Of a stretch of 22,998 nucleotides of DNA, positions 21,225-22,998 are shown in pieces. Source of the DNA: Phaeoceros laevis (lineage: Eukaryota; Anthocerotophyta; Anthocerotopsida; Notothyladales). The stretch lies in the NCBI GenBank assembly GCA_049999765.1, contig JBNGIQ010007975.1, positions 1 through 22,998 of the forward strand. The letters are read 5' to 3'. The notes beneath the pieces are model-generated. The model was not told the origin of the DNA. It saw only the letters and a program-made list of their open reading frames with translations, and did no database searches. Each line of letters begins with the position of its first letter. Position 1 is the first letter of the stretch. The translations under genes and the position numbers were made by a program.

Positions 21225-21854
21225 TCAGCAGATATTCGCGTTGTACACGGTGCGGCCGAAGGCATAACCCATTGCTTCGTGTTTGTACCAGCCCCCGATA
21301 CCGGAGCCGCACCTCCAGCTAATTGCGTCGTGGTCCGCATTCACATCGTCACCTGTGTTTGATTGGAGGCCGGAGTAGCTGCAAGCGTAGGCTTTTGCGC
21401 AGCCGCTGAGGGTGAAAAGGTTCGTGTACCCGTCATAGCCCCAGAGCTGGCCTGGATCGCCAAACCAGTTGGCCATCATGTTGACCGCATTTACTATATC
21501 GTTGGCTGGTATCCGGAAGCCGTACTGGCACGACACCCCGTCCTGCAGCAGCTTCCGTCCTCCTCCTGGTCGACTGACGTCGTCGCTAGCCCAGCTGCCG
21601 AGCGTGACGTTGCCTTTCCCCAGGTACTTCACCTCGTACTGCTCGACTCCCTGCTCGTCCACCACCACGGTTGCCTGGTAAATCCCGTCCTCGCTGCCTT
21701 CGGGCAGACGGAACCTCCCGCTCGTTACCTGCAGCGTCGACGTCGACGACGGACATTCCTGCGCGGCCGACGTCGACACAAATATGGCTGCTGCCAAAGC
21801 CAACCTTGCCACCACCATCAGCTGCAGAGTAGGCGCTGCACCTCGGCTGCCCAT
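21225..21854 (-). CDS. Small secreted six-cysteine protein (209 aa), family unassigned
   Basis: An intact single-exon gene. The start at 21854 (CCCATGG on the sense strand) puts a good signal peptide at the N-terminus: basic start, then the hydrophobic run L-M-V-V-A-R-L-A-L-A-A-A-I-F-V, with probable cleavage after S-A-A-Q near residue 32. An ATG 63 bases further upstream would place 21 extra residues before it and is less likely. Residues 33-98 look like a beta-rich N-terminal region (G-I-Y-Q-A-T-V-V-V-D-E-Q) with one possible N-glycosylation site at N82. G-R-K-L-L-Q lies at 99-104, followed by a cysteine-containing C-terminal domain. Cysteines are at 34, 109, 152, 158, 182 and 209, enough for three disulfides. 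An apoplastic or cell-wall role is inferred from the signal peptide and cysteines. I do not recognise the family and assign no activity. Confidence 0.75.
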   Translation of the reverse strand: MGSRGAAPTLQLMVVARLALAAAIFVSTSAAQECPSSTSTLQVTSGRFRLPEGSEDGIYQATVVVDEQGVEQYEVKYLGKGNVTLGSWASDDVSRPGGGRKLLQDGVSCQYGFRIPANDIVNAVNMMANWFGDPGQLWGYDGYTNLFTLSGCAKAYACSYSGLQSNTGDDVNADHDAISWRCGSGIGGWYKHEAMGYAFGRTVYNANIC

Positions 21855-22636
21855 GGCGCAAGTCTGCCGGCTGCAGCTGGAATTAATACCACTCGAGGCG
21901 GGCAGCTGCCTATTCATCGCGCTAGCTATAGGCTAAGCCAGCCGGAGAATCTGATATGGTGTACACCAGCCGTTAGCTACAGTAGTGATTGATACCTCCA
22001 GCTGCAGGAGAAGACGAACAAGTTTATGTGACAGCAGCTACAGACAAAGGTGGCGATGCGACCACGGGGTTTAAATTTACTACCTTCACCTGTATGAAGC
22101 CTCAGTGACACGACTATCCCGATCGATGCAACCGATGTCCATAGGGCTCTTTAAATTTGGAAAATCCGACTGAGGGTGCTATGCGTATCCCCAACGTAAC
22201 CCCTCGGCGTCTCCCTGGCCGAGGTTCGGATTCCGCCAAACGCTTGCGACACAGCCAAGTGTGTGATCATATCTGGCCATGGATCGGCACTTAACGACAC
22301 GTGTCGGAGCAGTTTGCAGGCGATTGTCCGAGACAGTGCTCACCAAACACTTTCTAACCAACCCTAAAAAATCTAAGAGTTCTTCCACATAAAGTCTTCC
22401 ACATAAAAGTCTTCCCGAATGCCGATGCCAGCATTGGAGTGTCGGCTGAGGGGGCAACCTCACAGCTAGCCAAGCACACCAGGGAAAAAATAACGGACCT
22501 TTCTGGGTTTTGGGGCCACTTATCTGTGGGGGTCTCGGACTATGGACTTTCGCAGATGCGACTGTAGACAGCTGGAAGTCGGCCTTCTCTGAAGTTCATA
22601 AACTTCAAAAACGTTCATTCCATGGCTGATACCAGG
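21855..22636. other. Promoter side of the secreted-protein gene and intergenic DNA
   Basis: The first 200 bases are upstream of the secreted-protein gene; AT-rich TTTAAATTT at 22070-22078 could contribute a core promoter, but no clear TATA box can be fixed. A 14-15-base unit TCTTCCACATAAAG is repeated at 22381 and 22395. Similar strings (TCCGACTGAGGGTGC near 22166 and GTCGGCTGAGGGGGCAAC near 22442) occur in the same orientation. No gene is supported here; the minus-strand open frame at 22179-22463 has no motif. Confidence 0.4.
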
Positions 22637-22637
22637 T

Positions 22638-22935
22638 TCTCCCTTGTTTCATCTAGAGGACAAATCGGGCAGCGAATAGGCTCACCTTCCTTGTTTCGAT
22701 CCCCTGCGACCTCCTTAGAATTGATGTCTGGCCAAACAACACGAAAAAGAAAGAGCACCCAAGTTAGAGCGATATGCATACCACTAGCCTAACTTGAAGT
22801 CGTGAAGAAGGTATAACCAACCTTTGGTCGCTCCATACAGCTTCCAAAATATCCAATACCAAAAGAGGGTGCTGTATATGCAGCCGCTACTTCTACAGTG
22901 GCAAGGTGGTGCTTTCCTCCATCCTGCAGTGAAAC
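22638..22935 (-). CDS. Possible exons of a minus-strand gene running off the window
   Basis: On the minus strand an acceptor (TTTCACTGCAG) precedes sequence from about 22921 to 22821 ending in a possible GT donor (ACCAAAG|GTTGG). A second acceptor (GTTTGGCCAG) precedes sequence from about 22734 that stays open to a TGA near 22638. The phase joining the two gives an aromatic stretch ([13 protein letters not shown]), a possible single membrane segment, followed by a hydrophilic tail with [12 protein letters not shown]. The alternative phase of the first exon is also open ([15 protein letters not shown]). I recognise neither product. Splice sites and open phases are the only support; the 5' part would lie beyond 22998. 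Confidence 0.22.
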
Positions 22936-22998
22936 ACATTACCGGTCTGTTCACCAGACAGCGCCATGGTACCACACCAAACAAGTCACCACAGCTTG

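Noticed and set aside
21363-21992. Long plus-strand open frame (209 codons)
   Set aside because: It lies opposite the intact secreted-protein gene and has no recognisable motif, while the minus-strand frame has a signal peptide and an ordered cysteine pattern.
22179-22463. Minus-strand 94-codon open frame
   Set aside because: No motif, atypical composition, and it overlaps simple repeated strings.

Overview
The window looks like nuclear DNA from a land plant or close streptophyte relative. The evidence is a spliced plant casein kinase 2 alpha gene of the plastid-targeted type, a spliced plant-type cytosolic ribosomal protein uS10 (RPS20) gene with a telo-box, Copia, PIF/Harbinger and LINE-type relics, and a secreted protein carrying the G-R-K-L-L-Q string often seen in secreted proteins of green algae, bryophytes and lycophytes. 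The low gene density and abundant decayed repeats suggest a fairly repeat-rich genome. I cannot fix the species. Three runs of exactly 100 N are assembly gaps of unknown true size.

Layout. 1-1374 is the 3' part of a dead Copia retrotransposon (reverse transcriptase end, RNase H, polypurine tract, LTR). Immediately after it, on the minus strand at about 1385-1908, lies a frameshifted PIF/Harbinger transposase whose remainder is missing, as if Copia had inserted into it. 1.9-12.4 kb is mostly non-coding: tandem duplications, small foldbacks, a GC-rich 36-bp array and two unassigned open frames (3786-4271 minus; 8826-9164 plus with one stop). 12.4-15.07 kb is the ten-exon CK2 alpha gene on the plus strand. 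16.80-17.79 kb is a candidate TTA-flanked inverted-repeat element that contains two assembly gaps and a GC-rich 60-bp tandem repeat. 18.1-18.7 kb is RPS20 on the minus strand in three coding exons, with a probable 5'UTR intron and a telo-box near 19.08 kb. 19.1-20.7 kb holds an unassigned open frame and then the C-terminal part of a LINE reverse transcriptase with stops and a frameshift. 21.2-21.9 kb is an intact single-exon minus-strand gene for a small secreted six-cysteine protein. The last 350 bases hold possible exons of a minus-strand gene that runs off the window.

The host genes (CK2 alpha, RPS20, secreted protein) have no evident functional link; they are separate transcription units in repeat-rich DNA. 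No operon, CRISPR array, rRNA or convincing tRNA was seen. The most useful results are the exon-level models of CK2 alpha and RPS20, the nested Copia-in-Harbinger arrangement, the candidate Harbinger-type non-autonomous element with a suspicious scaffolded GC-rich island, and the unassigned secreted protein.
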